Part shown: piece after piece, positions 6,242-13,689 of the stretch | Layout: each line of letters begins with the position of its first letter | Numbering within the stretch: position 1 is the stretch's first letter | Source: Caldimicrobium sp964493015 | GTDB lineage: Bacteria > Desulfobacterota > Thermodesulfobacteria > Thermodesulfobacteriales > Thermodesulfobacteriaceae | DNA: 13,788 nucleotides | Assembly (NCBI GenBank): GCA_964493015.1 | Contig: CAZBLU010000038.1 | Span: 1-13,788 of the forward strand | Direction of reading: 5' to 3' | Program-made: the position numbers and the translations under genes | The notes under the pieces: generated by a model | The model's database searches: none | Seen by the model: the letters and a program-made list of their open reading frames with translations, nothing else | What the model was told of the DNA's origin: nothing

Positions 6242-7786
6242 CTATGGCACAGGAACTGGTTCAATATTGTTGGCCTTCTTAAACTCCTCATTAAACTCCC
6301 TAAAAACACTCTTCATCTTTTCTTCAAGCTCTGGTGAAATCTCCTTTTTCTCTCTTATTTCTCTATAGATCTCAGGATATTTTCTTTCAATAAAGTCATA
6401 AAGCTCCCTCTCGTATTGGGCCAAGACATCAAGTGGCATCTCGTCAAGAAAACCTCTCGTCCCAGCAAAGAGAATGCAGACCTGCTTTTCCACTGGAAGA
6501 GGCTGATACTGCGGTTGTTTCAAGATCTCCACAAGCCTTGCTCCCCTGTGAAGAACCCTCTGCGTAGCCTTATCAAGCTCAGAACCAAACTGAGCAAAAG
6601 CTGCAAGTTCTCTATACTGAGCAAGCTCAAGCCTAAGTCTTCCAGCAACTTGCCTCATAGCCTTAATCTGAGCAGCTCCCCCTACTCGAGAAACAGATAA
6701 TCCCACATTAATGGCTGGTCTGATTCCTGCAAAGAAAAGACCTGGTTCAAGATAGATCTGTCCGTCAGTAATGGAAATAACATTGGTAGGAATATAGGCT
6801 GAAACATCTCCCTGCAAAGTCTCTATAATCGGAAGGGCCGTAAGAGAACCTCCACCATACTTGTCATCAAGCTTTGCTGCCCTCTCAAGCAAACGAGAAT
6901 GATTATAGAAGACGTCTCCAGGATAAGCCTCACGACCTGGTGGTCTCCTTAAAAGTAAGGAAATTTCACGATACTCAGCTGCCTGCTTAGAAAGGTCATC
7001 GTAAATCACTAAGGCATGCCTTCCTGTGTCGCGGAAATACTCCCCAATGGCACAGGCTGAATAAGGAGCTATCCACTGTAAAGCTGCTGAGTCTGAGGCA
7101 CAGGCCGCTACCACAGTGGTGTATTCCATCGCTCCATATCTACGAAGAGTTTCAATAATTTGAGCCACTGTAGACTTCTTTTGTCCAATAGCACAGTAAA
7201 TACAATAGACATCAGTATTTTTCTGAGCAAGTATGGCATCTATGGCAATAGCTGTTTTCCCAGTCTGTCTATCCCCAAGGATTAGCTCCCTTTGACCTCT
7301 ACCAATTGGTGTCATCGCATCAATAGCTTTTATACCAGTATACATTGGCTCATGTACTGGCTTTCTACTAATAATTCCAGGAGCTTTCAATTCTATCCTT
7401 CTAAATTCCTTTGCTTCAATAGGTCCTTTACCATCAAGAGGCCTACCCACAGGATCTATAACTCTACCAATAACTGCCTCCCCAACAGGGACTGAGGCCA
7501 CCTGCCCTGTTCTCTTTGCTATGTCACCCTCTTTTATCTTAGAATAGTCCCCCATCACAGGGATACCTACATTATCAAACTCAAGGTTGAGGGCAATACC
7601 AACCTCTCCACTCTCAGGAAACTCTATAAGCTCCATATACTCGCAATTCCTCAAACCAAAAACACGGGCAATACCATCGGCAACAGAAATAACTACTCCC
7701 ATTTCCTCAAGATTTATCTTCTTTTCAAACTCCTCTATTCTCTTCTTAATAAGATCGCTTAATTCTTGAGCTTTAATAGCTTCCAT
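6242..7786 (-). CDS. atpA: ATP synthase F1 subunit alpha
   Basis: This is the 514-residue non-catalytic nucleotide-binding subunit of F1, alternating with beta in the hexamer. It shows the N-terminal barrel with VADGIARVFGL (35-45), Walker A GDRQTGKT (171-178), the GQKKSTVAQI block (201-210), Walker B LVIYDDLSKQA (259-269), and the arginine finger R367 in GLSVSRVGGAAQ, which completes the catalytic sites of beta. The N-terminal helix (1-25) is where delta should bind. The C terminus ends in an acidic/lysine helix and a short proline-rich tail (PVPVP). The ATG lies three bases after the atpH stop. An AAGGGG inside the last atpH codons acts as ribosome-binding site. Confidence 0.98.
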   Translation of the reverse strand: MEAIKAQELSDLIKKRIEEFEKKINLEEMGVVISVADGIARVFGLRNCEYMELIEFPESGEVGIALNLEFDNVGIPVMGDYSKIKEGDIAKRTGQVASVPVGEAVIGRVIDPVGRPLDGKGPIEAKEFRRIELKAPGIISRKPVHEPMYTGIKAIDAMTPIGRGQRELILGDRQTGKTAIAIDAILAQKNTDVYCIYCAIGQKKSTVAQIIETLRRYGAMEYTTVVAACASDSAALQWIAPYSACAIGEYFRDTGRHALVIYDDLSKQAAEYREISLLLRRPPGREAYPGDVFYNHSRLLERAAKLDDKYGGGSLTALPIIETLQGDVSAYIPTNVISITDGQIYLEPGLFFAGIRPAINVGLSVSRVGGAAQIKAMRQVAGRLRLELAQYRELAAFAQFGSELDKATQRVLHRGARLVEILKQPQYQPLPVEKQVCILFAGTRGFLDEMPLDVLAQYERELYDFIERKYPEIYREIREKKEISPELEEKMKSVFREFNEEFKKANNIEPVPVP

Positions 7787-7789
7787 AAG

Positions 7790-8335
7790 CTATACCCCCT
7801 TTTTAATAATTTCTTTAAATTTTTCAAGCTGAGTTTTCAAAGTCCCATCCCAGACATAGTCACCTATCTTGACCTTGACACCACCAATAATTTCAGGGTC
7901 TATCTTAGCCTCCAAATACACCTCTTTCTTTAAAAGGGCCTTTAAAGCCTCCTCAAGGCTCTTCTTTTCCTCATCACTTATCTCATAGGCAGTCACCACT
8001 TCCCCTCTGGCTATCCCAAGCTCTTCATCAAGCAAAGCCTGATACATGGACACAATATCTGAAAGCAACTGAATCCTTCTTCTCTCCACCAGCAGTTGTA
8101 AAAACTTCTCTACCTCTGGATCTACTTTAAAATAAGTTAGTATTTCCCGTAAGATTTCCATCTTGACATCTGGAGGATAAATTGGGCTCTGCAAGACATT
8201 AATAATTTCTGGATAAGCCCTTAACCCCTCTTGAACTCTGGCTAAATCTTCTCCAAATTCTTTAACCTTGTTTAGCTCCTTTCCTGCTATAAATAACCCC
8301 TTAGCATACTTTAAGGCTGTGGCTAAGGCTCTCAA
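7790..8335 (-). CDS. atpH: ATP synthase F1 subunit delta (OSCP)
   Basis: This is the 181-residue peripheral-stalk cap joining the b/b' dimer to the top of F1. The N-terminal six-helix domain begins RALATALKYAKGLF and includes NVLQSPIYPPDVK (46-58). The C-terminal domain has the family signature IDPEIIGGVKVKIGDYVWDG (145-164) followed by TLKTQLEKF. The start codon is TTG, overlapping the atpF stop as TTGA. Unlike other TTG starts here, it is clearly supported, by an AGGGAGG eight bases upstream. The family is variable in sequence but position between b and alpha makes the call firm. Confidence 0.95.
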   Translation of the reverse strand: MRALATALKYAKGLFIAGKELNKVKEFGEDLARVQEGLRAYPEIINVLQSPIYPPDVKMEILREILTYFKVDPEVEKFLQLLVERRRIQLLSDIVSMYQALLDEELGIARGEVVTAYEISDEEKKSLEEALKALLKKEVYLEAKIDPEIIGGVKVKIGDYVWDGTLKTQLEKFKEIIKKGV

Positions 8336-8847
8336 TTTGCAATCCTCCCTTTGATATTTTCTACAAACTCTTTAAAAAGCATTCTCTGGTCTTCAATAGT
8401 GATCCTGTTCTTAAGTATTTCTCCAGCAAGCTTTACGGCCTCCTCCGCAAGCTCTATACGCAAGGCCTCTTTTGCCTTCTCCATTTCCTGGGCCATATAA
8501 AGTTGAGCCTGCTCCTTAATGCGCTCAGCCTGCTTACGAGCCTCCTCAAGAATCCTTTCCTTCTCTTTCATCCCTTGCTCAACATAGTTTTGATAAATAG
8601 CCTCTGCCTCAGCCTTGAGATTTTTTACCTTTTCTTGTAACTCTAAATATTTGGCTTCGGCTTCCTTTTTCTTAGCTAAAAGCTCTTCATATTCCCTTTT
8701 CAAAGCCTCTTGCCTATTCACAAAAAAATTAACTATGGGTTTTTTCAAAAGCTTATAGAGTATAATAAGGAGAGCTATAAAATTAACAGTCCACCATATA
8801 AGATTCTTGATCTGCGAGGCAGTGACGCCATGGGCTCCATCTGTCAT
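8332..8847 (-). CDS. atpF: ATP synthase F0 subunit b
   Basis: This is the 171-residue peripheral-stalk subunit. One membrane segment (about 17-34, IWWTVNFIALLIILYKLL) is followed by KKPIVNFFVNRQ, which is the usual membrane-exit motif, and a long charged helix (45-145) rich in Glu, Lys and Ala that should form the right-handed coiled coil with b'. The last part (EEAVKLAGEILKNRI, 135-149) resembles the delta-binding end of b. A short polar N terminus (MTDGAHGVTASQIK) precedes the membrane segment. The ATG overlaps the b' stop as ATGA. Two different b-type genes in a row imply a b/b' heterodimer rather than a b2 homodimer. Confidence 0.93.
   Translation of the reverse strand: MTDGAHGVTASQIKNLIWWTVNFIALLIILYKLLKKPIVNFFVNRQEALKREYEELLAKKKEAEAKYLELQEKVKNLKAEAEAIYQNYVEQGMKEKERILEEARKQAERIKEQAQLYMAQEMEKAKEALRIELAEEAVKLAGEILKNRITIEDQRMLFKEFVENIKGRIAN
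8344..8350 (-). promoter_or_regulatory. Strong ribosome-binding site that fixes the atpH TTG start
   Basis: AGGGAGG on the minus strand lies eight bases before the TTG at 8335, inside the last codons of atpF. Together with the TTGA overlap it supports TTG as the real atpH start and indicates independent plus coupled initiation. Confidence 0.7.
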
Positions 8848-9269
8848 GCCTTCCTCCCAAGAAGTTTTTCCACAATTAAATTAGCAAAATACTCCCTTTG
8901 GGCAAGCACAGCCTCTCTGAGTTGAGAGAAATCTCGCCTAAATTGCGCCTCCCACTCCCTCTTTTGGGCCTCCATTTCCTTGGCTACTTTGGCCAACACT
9001 TCCTTCTCTATCTTTCGAGCCTCCTCTTTCAAAGCCTCCCTTTTTTGCGCTCCCTCAGCCCTTGCTGCAGCTAAAGCTTCCTGATAATTCTTCAAACCCT
9101 CCTCTACTTGCCTTAAAAGATCTTCCACTTCACCTTCTAAACCCTTAAATTGCCTTTTCCTCTCCTCAATATGATTCATCACTGGCTTAATTAAAAGAAT
9201 ATTCAAAATCATAGCTAAAATCAAAGCCTCAATTATCTGAACTAATAAGGTGATGTCAAATTTTAGCAT
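8844..9269 (-). CDS. atpF': ATP synthase F0 subunit b'
   Basis: This is a 141-residue protein with one N-terminal membrane helix (about 7-29) followed by KPVMNHIEERKRQ and a continuous charged helix to the end. It is shorter than the following b subunit and lacks that subunit's C-terminal delta-binding-like end, which fits b'. Glu14 lies inside the predicted membrane segment. It is the first gene of the ATP synthase block, with ATG at 9269 preceded by an excellent GAGGAGAGG (9285-9277). Which of the two paralogues is called b and which b' rests on order and length. Confidence 0.88.
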   Translation of the reverse strand: MLKFDITLLVQIIEALILAMILNILLIKPVMNHIEERKRQFKGLEGEVEDLLRQVEEGLKNYQEALAAARAEGAQKREALKEEARKIEKEVLAKVAKEMEAQKREWEAQFRRDFSQLREAVLAQREYFANLIVEKLLGRKA

Positions 9270-9368
9270 GACTGTACCTCTCCTCAGTGTTTGCTAAAAC
9301 TTCTTAAAGCTTTGAAGTTATTAAATTTTTCCTCAAAGTCAAGCCCTACTTAAAGCCAAAATTAAAAG
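9270..9368 (-). promoter_or_regulatory. ATP synthase operon leader with dyad
   Basis: This is the longest gap between complete genes in the window (99 bases). A possible -35 box TTGACT (9342-9337) has only a poor -10 match, TAACTT (9320-9315), at 16 bases. A dyad, AACTTC (9319-9314) and GAAGTT (9303-9298) on this strand, flanks a ten-base loop containing the palindrome AAAGCTTT. A strong ribosome-binding site GAGGAGAGG (9285-9277) lies seven bases before the atpF' ATG. No hairpin plus T-run follows rodA, so read-through from the cell-wall genes is likely. The promoter is weakly supported. Confidence 0.35.
9298..9319. repeat. Inverted repeat in the atp leader
   Basis: Six-base arms AACTTC and GAAGTT flank TTAAAGCTTT, so most of the 22 bases are dyad-symmetric. 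The arms overlap the only plausible -10 position before atpF'. It could be an operator or a leader hairpin. No known regulator site is recognised. Confidence 0.35.
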
Positions 9369-10457
9369 TTATTTAAAAAAATCTTTCCTAAAGGCTATAT
9401 TAAATAAAAGTGATAACATAAGATAGGTAGAAATAGTTATAGATCCACCATAACTGAGAAAGGGTTGAGGGATACTGGTCATGGGCAGTAACCCTGATGC
9501 CCCTCCCAGGTTAAAAATGAGTTGAAACAAAAGAATAAGCACTATTCCAAGGCTTAGGCTCTTTCCCAAGAGATCTTTTGCCTTTCGAGAGACATTAAGC
9601 CCCCAGTAAAGGAGATACCCATAAACCACAAGAAATAGGGTTGCACCCAAAAGCCCAAAAGCCTCAGCCCAGACAGAGAAGGCAAGGTCTGTATTCTTGG
9701 CAGGAAGATAATTGAGTCTTGTAGACCAGCCCTTCTGCAAACCCTGTCCCACTATCCCACCTGAACCTATAGCAATAAGAGACTGATTGATTTGATATCC
9801 CCAGGTCTTGGAATATTTTTCTGGATCAAGATATCCATAAATCCTACCCTTTTGATGAGGTTTCAGTTTGTTCCAGGCAAGGGGGAAAAGAACTATGAGA
9901 AAGATTAGTCCTATGATGCCCATGAATATAAAAAGTCTCTTAGGAAACCCAAGAAATAAGAGAAAGACAAAAAACATGAGAAAAATTATCCCAGAATAAT
10001 CTAAATCCACGGGAAAGAGAAATATAAGAGGTATGGAAATAGTTAGTAGTAAAAAAATGCCCTCACCATTAGATAATTTAAACTCTTTCTTTTTGAAGAC
10101 TATGAGACTAATCAAATAGAGGAGAACGATCTTCAAAAATTCTGAGGGCTGAATACTCAAGGGCCCGAGAACAAGCCAGCGCTTCTTAAAAAGGGCAAGA
10201 ATTATCATCAACAATAAAAGAGCACCATAGATCACCCAAACAAGCTCCAAAGAGATACGGCGATAATCAAATTTATATAATATTAAAAAAAATATAACTA
10301 ACCCTGTGAAATTCCACAATATATTTTTCCAAAAATAGGCCCCTGTCTCTCCCATCCCTAACTGATTAAGGATATTAATCCCTGTAAGGGTAAAAAGGGA
10401 CAAAAGGGCTAAGCTGTTCTCCTTAATAAAAACCTTAGTTCGAAGTAAAATTTCCAT
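9369..10457 (-). CDS. rodA: RodA, SEDS-family peptidoglycan glycosyltransferase
   Basis: This is a 362-residue polytopic membrane enzyme with about ten membrane segments that polymerises lipid II into glycan strands during elongation, working with PBP2. Family signatures are RWLVLGPLSIQPSEFLKI (93-110), QINQSLIAIGSGGIVGQGL (222-240), the catalytic Asp D257 in PAKNTDLAFSVWAE, and QPFLSYGGS (331-339). The loop usually reading QPDLGTS is PVDLDYS here (149-155), keeping an Asp but losing Gln-Pro and Gly-Thr. The ATG lies inside the 3' end of mrdA (23-base overlap) with a GGAGGG eight bases upstream, so the two partner proteins are probably made together. The gene order and D257 context favour RodA over FtsW. 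Confidence 0.95.
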   Translation of the reverse strand: MEILLRTKVFIKENSLALLSLFTLTGINILNQLGMGETGAYFWKNILWNFTGLVIFFLILYKFDYRRISLELVWVIYGALLLLMIILALFKKRWLVLGPLSIQPSEFLKIVLLYLISLIVFKKKEFKLSNGEGIFLLLTISIPLIFLFPVDLDYSGIIFLMFFVFLLFLGFPKRLFIFMGIIGLIFLIVLFPLAWNKLKPHQKGRIYGYLDPEKYSKTWGYQINQSLIAIGSGGIVGQGLQKGWSTRLNYLPAKNTDLAFSVWAEAFGLLGATLFLVVYGYLLYWGLNVSRKAKDLLGKSLSLGIVLILLFQLIFNLGGASGLLPMTSIPQPFLSYGGSITISTYLMLSLLFNIAFRKDFFK

Positions 10458-12342
10458 TGATTATTCCCTCCGTGAGTTCCGAGGGTGTTTCCTCGGGCTT
10501 TTCTTCTGGGATCTTTTTCATCAAAGATGGGAGCTTGTAAAAGGCACGATAGAGTTCTCCTGCTATAGGGGCAGCTACAGCCCCTCCTCCACCCCCGTGC
10601 TCAACAAGTACGGCAGAGACAATCTCAGGGGTGGAGTTTCCTGCATAACTCACAAACCAGGCATGATGTTCTAAATGTCTGGTCTTTTTTTGTAAGGCTA
10701 CAACTTGAGCAGTCCCCGTCTTTCCCCACACGGTGATACCAGGGACTTTAGCAGCCTTCCCTGTTCCAGACTCCACTACCTCTTTAAGGCCTGTGCGAAG
10801 CCATTCCAAATGTTCAGCAGATATACTTACTTTACCCTCAAACTCAGGATTAGCCTTAAAAATGGAGCTTCCATCCTTCCTCTTGACCTCAGCCACTACA
10901 AAGGGTCTATAAAGGTGTCCACCATTGGCAAAAATAGTATAGGCCCTGGCCATCTGTAGAGGAGTAGTTAGAATATAGCCCTGCCCAATGGCTACCACCA
11001 CAGTCTCTCCTTGACTCCAGGCTGAGCCATAGCGCTTTTTCTTCCAGGCCTTGTCAGGAACAAGCCCTGCCTTTTCGTCAGAAAAGCCAAGCCCAGAGGT
11101 CCTACCAAGGCCAAATTCTCTTGAGACTGAAGCTAATAGATCAATATCTATCCTTGAGCCCACGGTGTAAAAGAAGACGTCACAAGAAACAGCTATAGCT
11201 CTAATTAAATTTACCCCTCCATGGCCACGTCTCTCCCAGCAACGAAAGATATGATTTCCAAAGGGAAAATAACCAGGGCAAGAGACCGTCCAGTTAAGGC
11301 CTTTAATAATACCTGCCCTTAGCCCTGCAAGGGCGGTAATCAATTTATAGGTGGACCCTGGAGGATAGGGCTGAATAACCTTATTCAAAAGGGGCTTCCG
11401 AGGGTCATTAACAATCTTTTCCCATTCCCCTTCTTCAAAGCCATAGATAAATTTATTAGGATCAATAGAAGGTGCACTAACCCAAGCAAGAATAGCCCCA
11501 TTTTGGGGCGATAGGGCAACTATGGCTCCTCTTTTCTCCTTCAAGAGTTCATAGGCCCTCATCTGAAGGTCGTGTCTCACCGTGAGAATCAAATCATTCC
11601 CAGCTACAGGGTCTGAGCGCCCAACCACTTTGCCAAGCCTGCCCTGGGCATCTCTTTCCGTCTCAATGCGACCGTTCACCCCCTTTAAATAGGGCTCGTA
11701 GAGCTTTTCCAAGCCCTTTTTCCCAATGAGGTCCTCAGGAGAGTAATTTTTATCCTTTAGGGCCTCATATTCCTCCTTACTTATCCTTGCAACATAGCCA
11801 AGGAGATGAAAATAGGCCTCCCCATAGGGGTAATATCTCTCTGCCTCAACCTCTACAATTACCCCAGGTAAGTAGTACTGCCTAACCAAGATTCTGGCAA
11901 CCTGGTCCCAGGAGAGATTTCTCTTTAGGAGAACCCTTCCAAAGGAGGCCTTTTTAGCAAGATAATATTTCTCTTTGAGAAGCCCATAATCCTCCTTTAA
12001 AAGGAGGCTCAATTTTTTCAAAGTCTCCTCTTCATTAATAAGGCTCTCCAGATCAAGATAGAGCTGGAAAATAGCCCTATTCGTGGCAACCACTACCCCA
12101 TCTGCTGTGATAATCTCTCCACGGGGGGCCTTGATCACATAGCTTGCTATGGATCTTGCCTTGGCCTTGTTCAAATAGTAAGAGTGTTTTATTACCTGAA
12201 GATAAAAAAGTCTTAGCCAGAGGAGAGCTAAGACTATAAAGAGGAGAATCTTAGCCCAGTAGAGTCTTTTATCCCAGATCTGGTTAATATTCTCCTTTCC
12301 TACCCACTTTTCCTTGGGCCTGCACAAATCCTTAGGATTCAT
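10435..12342 (-). CDS. mrdA: Penicillin-binding protein 2, elongation transpeptidase
   Basis: This is a 635-residue class B PBP that cross-links new peptidoglycan at the outer face of the inner membrane and activates RodA. It has a cytoplasmic N terminus, one membrane anchor (about 28-50), the pedestal domain starting APRGEIITADGVVVATN (72-88), and a transpeptidase domain with the catalytic motif STYK (nucleophile S330), SCD (386-388, the S-x-D form usual in PBP2) and KTGT (541-544). C355 and C368 with CW fit the conserved C..G....CW block of PBP2. A Pro/Glu-rich tail of about 30 residues follows the domain. Length is normal for PBP2, and the single TP domain without PASTA repeats argues against FtsI/PBP3. 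It overlaps mreD by 11 bases and rodA by 23. Beta-lactams are the expected inhibitors for the family. Confidence 0.96.
   Translation of the reverse strand: MNPKDLCRPKEKWVGKENINQIWDKRLYWAKILLFIVLALLWLRLFYLQVIKHSYYLNKAKARSIASYVIKAPRGEIITADGVVVATNRAIFQLYLDLESLINEEETLKKLSLLLKEDYGLLKEKYYLAKKASFGRVLLKRNLSWDQVARILVRQYYLPGVIVEVEAERYYPYGEAYFHLLGYVARISKEEYEALKDKNYSPEDLIGKKGLEKLYEPYLKGVNGRIETERDAQGRLGKVVGRSDPVAGNDLILTVRHDLQMRAYELLKEKRGAIVALSPQNGAILAWVSAPSIDPNKFIYGFEEGEWEKIVNDPRKPLLNKVIQPYPPGSTYKLITALAGLRAGIIKGLNWTVSCPGYFPFGNHIFRCWERRGHGGVNLIRAIAVSCDVFFYTVGSRIDIDLLASVSREFGLGRTSGLGFSDEKAGLVPDKAWKKKRYGSAWSQGETVVVAIGQGYILTTPLQMARAYTIFANGGHLYRPFVVAEVKRKDGSSIFKANPEFEGKVSISAEHLEWLRTGLKEVVESGTGKAAKVPGITVWGKTGTAQVVALQKKTRHLEHHAWFVSYAGNSTPEIVSAVLVEHGGGGGAVAAPIAGELYRAFYKLPSLMKKIPEEKPEETPSELTEGIINGNFTSN
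10466..10496 (-). promoter_or_regulatory. rodA ribosome-binding site with two competing hairpins
   Basis: On the minus strand CCGAGG (10496-10491), CCCTCGG (10485-10479) and GGAGGG (10471-10466) lie in a row just before the rodA ATG. The middle segment can pair with the first (6 base pairs, 6-base loop), leaving the ribosome-binding site free. Its CCCTC can instead pair with GAGGG (5 base pairs, 10-base loop), hiding the site. The segment codes for the PBP2 tail, so this may be fortuitous. Confidence 0.35.
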
Positions 12343-12835
12343 GATCCCAGATCACTTTTAATAGGCGGTAAAAGGCTATAGTTAACAGAAAGGTAAATAG
12401 GGCATAGAAGAGCGATTTAAGGAGAAGACGCAAGAGGAAATCATAGGTTAAGCTATAGAGACTCAAGCGATTAAAAAAGAGAAAAAGCTCTAAGAAAACA
12501 AGGATAAGGATAGCCAAGGCCCAAAAAAGATAAGGGAAATAAGCAGACTGTTCCTTAAAGTATCTCTTCCCCCAATTTCTCAGCCACAAAAGGGCACTGT
12601 AATAGGAAGCAAAAAAGAGGAGAGGATAAACCCCATCAAAGGCCCTGATTAGTCCCAAGAGGAGCATACCCACAAGGGCCCAGAGATTAAACTTCCAAAT
12701 GAGCGTAAAGGCAAGAGAGAGGGCTGTAGTTGGGTCAACATACCATAGGGGAATAAGCCCTGTAAGAACCCCCTTAAGAAAGAGAAAGACTAACCAAAAA
12801 GGGAGAAATCTGAGGAAAAGCTGCGGTGGGTTCAT
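12332..12835 (-). CDS. mreD: Rod shape-determining membrane protein MreD
   Basis: This is a 167-residue, very hydrophobic protein with five or six predicted membrane segments (about 10-30, 38-62, 68-86, 100-122, 133-160). It carries few strongly conserved residues, as usual for MreD. DGVYPLLFFASYYSALLWL (67-85) sits where the family has its moderately conserved core. The call rests on size, topology and position between mreC and mrdA. Its ATG is three bases after the mreC stop, with only a distant GAGG upstream, and its 3' end overlaps mrdA by 11 bases. MreD works with MreC and RodA/PBP2 in the elongation complex. Confidence 0.88.
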   Translation of the reverse strand: MNPPQLFLRFLPFWLVFLFLKGVLTGLIPLWYVDPTTALSLAFTLIWKFNLWALVGMLLLGLIRAFDGVYPLLFFASYYSALLWLRNWGKRYFKEQSAYFPYLFWALAILILVFLELFLFFNRLSLYSLTYDFLLRLLLKSLFYALFTFLLTIAFYRLLKVIWDHES

Positions 12836-12838
12836 AGC

Positions 12839-13654
12839 TTACATAGAGACCTCAGGGGTTTTAAGCAAGACCACTACATAGCTGAGGTTATAAAAATCAA
12901 CCAAGGGTCTTACCTCACCTCTCTGAAAGAGACCTTGAGGATCTTTTTTCAAAGCCCTTAATTCTCCTACCATGAGCCCTGGGGGAAAGAGAAGATCTTG
13001 TCCCGAAGTAACTACAAGGTCACCTGCCTTGGCTTGAGAATAAAGAGGGAGAAATTCTAAAGCTGCCTGAGGCTCAGCCTTCCCTCTCAAAATGGCCCTA
13101 TCTTGAGTTCTCAAAAGCTTCACATCTGCGGCAAAGGAGGGATCTGTAAGGAGGATCACTTTACTAAAATTGCGATAGACCTCAACAACCTGCCCCACAA
13201 GGGCTACCCCTACACCTTCAGCTAAGGCTAAAACTGGCATCTGAGGCATAAGCCCATCCTTTGCCCCCTTGTCAATGATAAAAATATCCCCATAGGGATC
13301 TATACCCTTGTAAATGACCCTTGAAACCACCTGGGGATACTCAATAGCGGTGGAGAGTTTATAAAGCTTTTCAAGACTTTGATAGAGGGCCTCTCTCTCC
13401 TTATAATAGGCAAGTTCTTGTTCTAATAAAAGAAGTCTCTCTTTAAGTTTAGCGTTTTCCTCTTTAACCTTGACCAAGTGGAGATAGCGGGAGAAAAAGG
13501 CCTTGACTTCTTCGGCAATGGTTGCTTCCATATTCCAAAAGGGCCTAAAAAGGAAGCCCACAGGTCCTTTGCCAAGATCTTTCTTTATGAAAATTATAAA
13601 TAGCCCTATGAGCAAAACTACAGAAAGTATTAAAAGATAGGGCCTTTTTAACAT
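12839..13654 (-). CDS. mreC: Rod shape-determining protein MreC
   Basis: From the ATG chosen here the protein has 271 residues. A membrane anchor (residues about 4-22, YLLILSVVLLIGLFIIF) is followed by a periplasmic helix likely to be coiled coil (about 52-100, rich in Glu/Lys/Leu) and the two beta-barrel MreC core. Core signatures are DKGAKDGLMPQMPVL and VTSGQDLLFPPGLMVGEL, both typical of MreC. It anchors and regulates PBP2-RodA on the outer side of the membrane. A TTG eight codons upstream (13678) would give 279 residues starting MGCDKIRG. I prefer the ATG because the anchor then starts in the usual place and a promoter -10 box overlaps the extra codons. The promoter would make the mRNA nearly leaderless. 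Confidence 0.93.
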   Translation of the reverse strand: MLKRPYLLILSVVLLIGLFIIFIKKDLGKGPVGFLFRPFWNMEATIAEEVKAFFSRYLHLVKVKEENAKLKERLLLLEQELAYYKEREALYQSLEKLYKLSTAIEYPQVVSRVIYKGIDPYGDIFIIDKGAKDGLMPQMPVLALAEGVGVALVGQVVEVYRNFSKVILLTDPSFAADVKLLRTQDRAILRGKAEPQAALEFLPLYSQAKAGDLVVTSGQDLLFPPGLMVGELRALKKDPQGLFQRGEVRPLVDFYNLSYVVVLLKTPEVSM

Positions 13655-13661
13655 GCCTCTA

Positions 13662-13689
13662 ATTTTATCACAGCCCAAGCTATTTTCAA
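13662..13689 (-). promoter_or_regulatory. Promoter-like sequence before mreC
   Basis: TTGAAA (13689-13684) and TAAAAT (13667-13662) are separated by 16 bases on the minus strand. Transcription would start about 13655, one base before the mreC ATG. It would make mreC the first gene of the cell-wall transcript. An upstream gene outside the window could also read through. Confidence 0.45.

Noticed and set aside
6416..6700. 94-codon plus-strand frame opposite atpA
   Set aside because: It is antisense to a core gene. The Ser/Leu/Lys-rich product is what reversed alpha-subunit sequence gives.
9315..9342. Promoter for atpF' (TTGACT, 16 bases, TAACTT)
   Set aside because: The -10 box matches consensus at only three of six positions, so it is mentioned only as a weak possibility within the leader.
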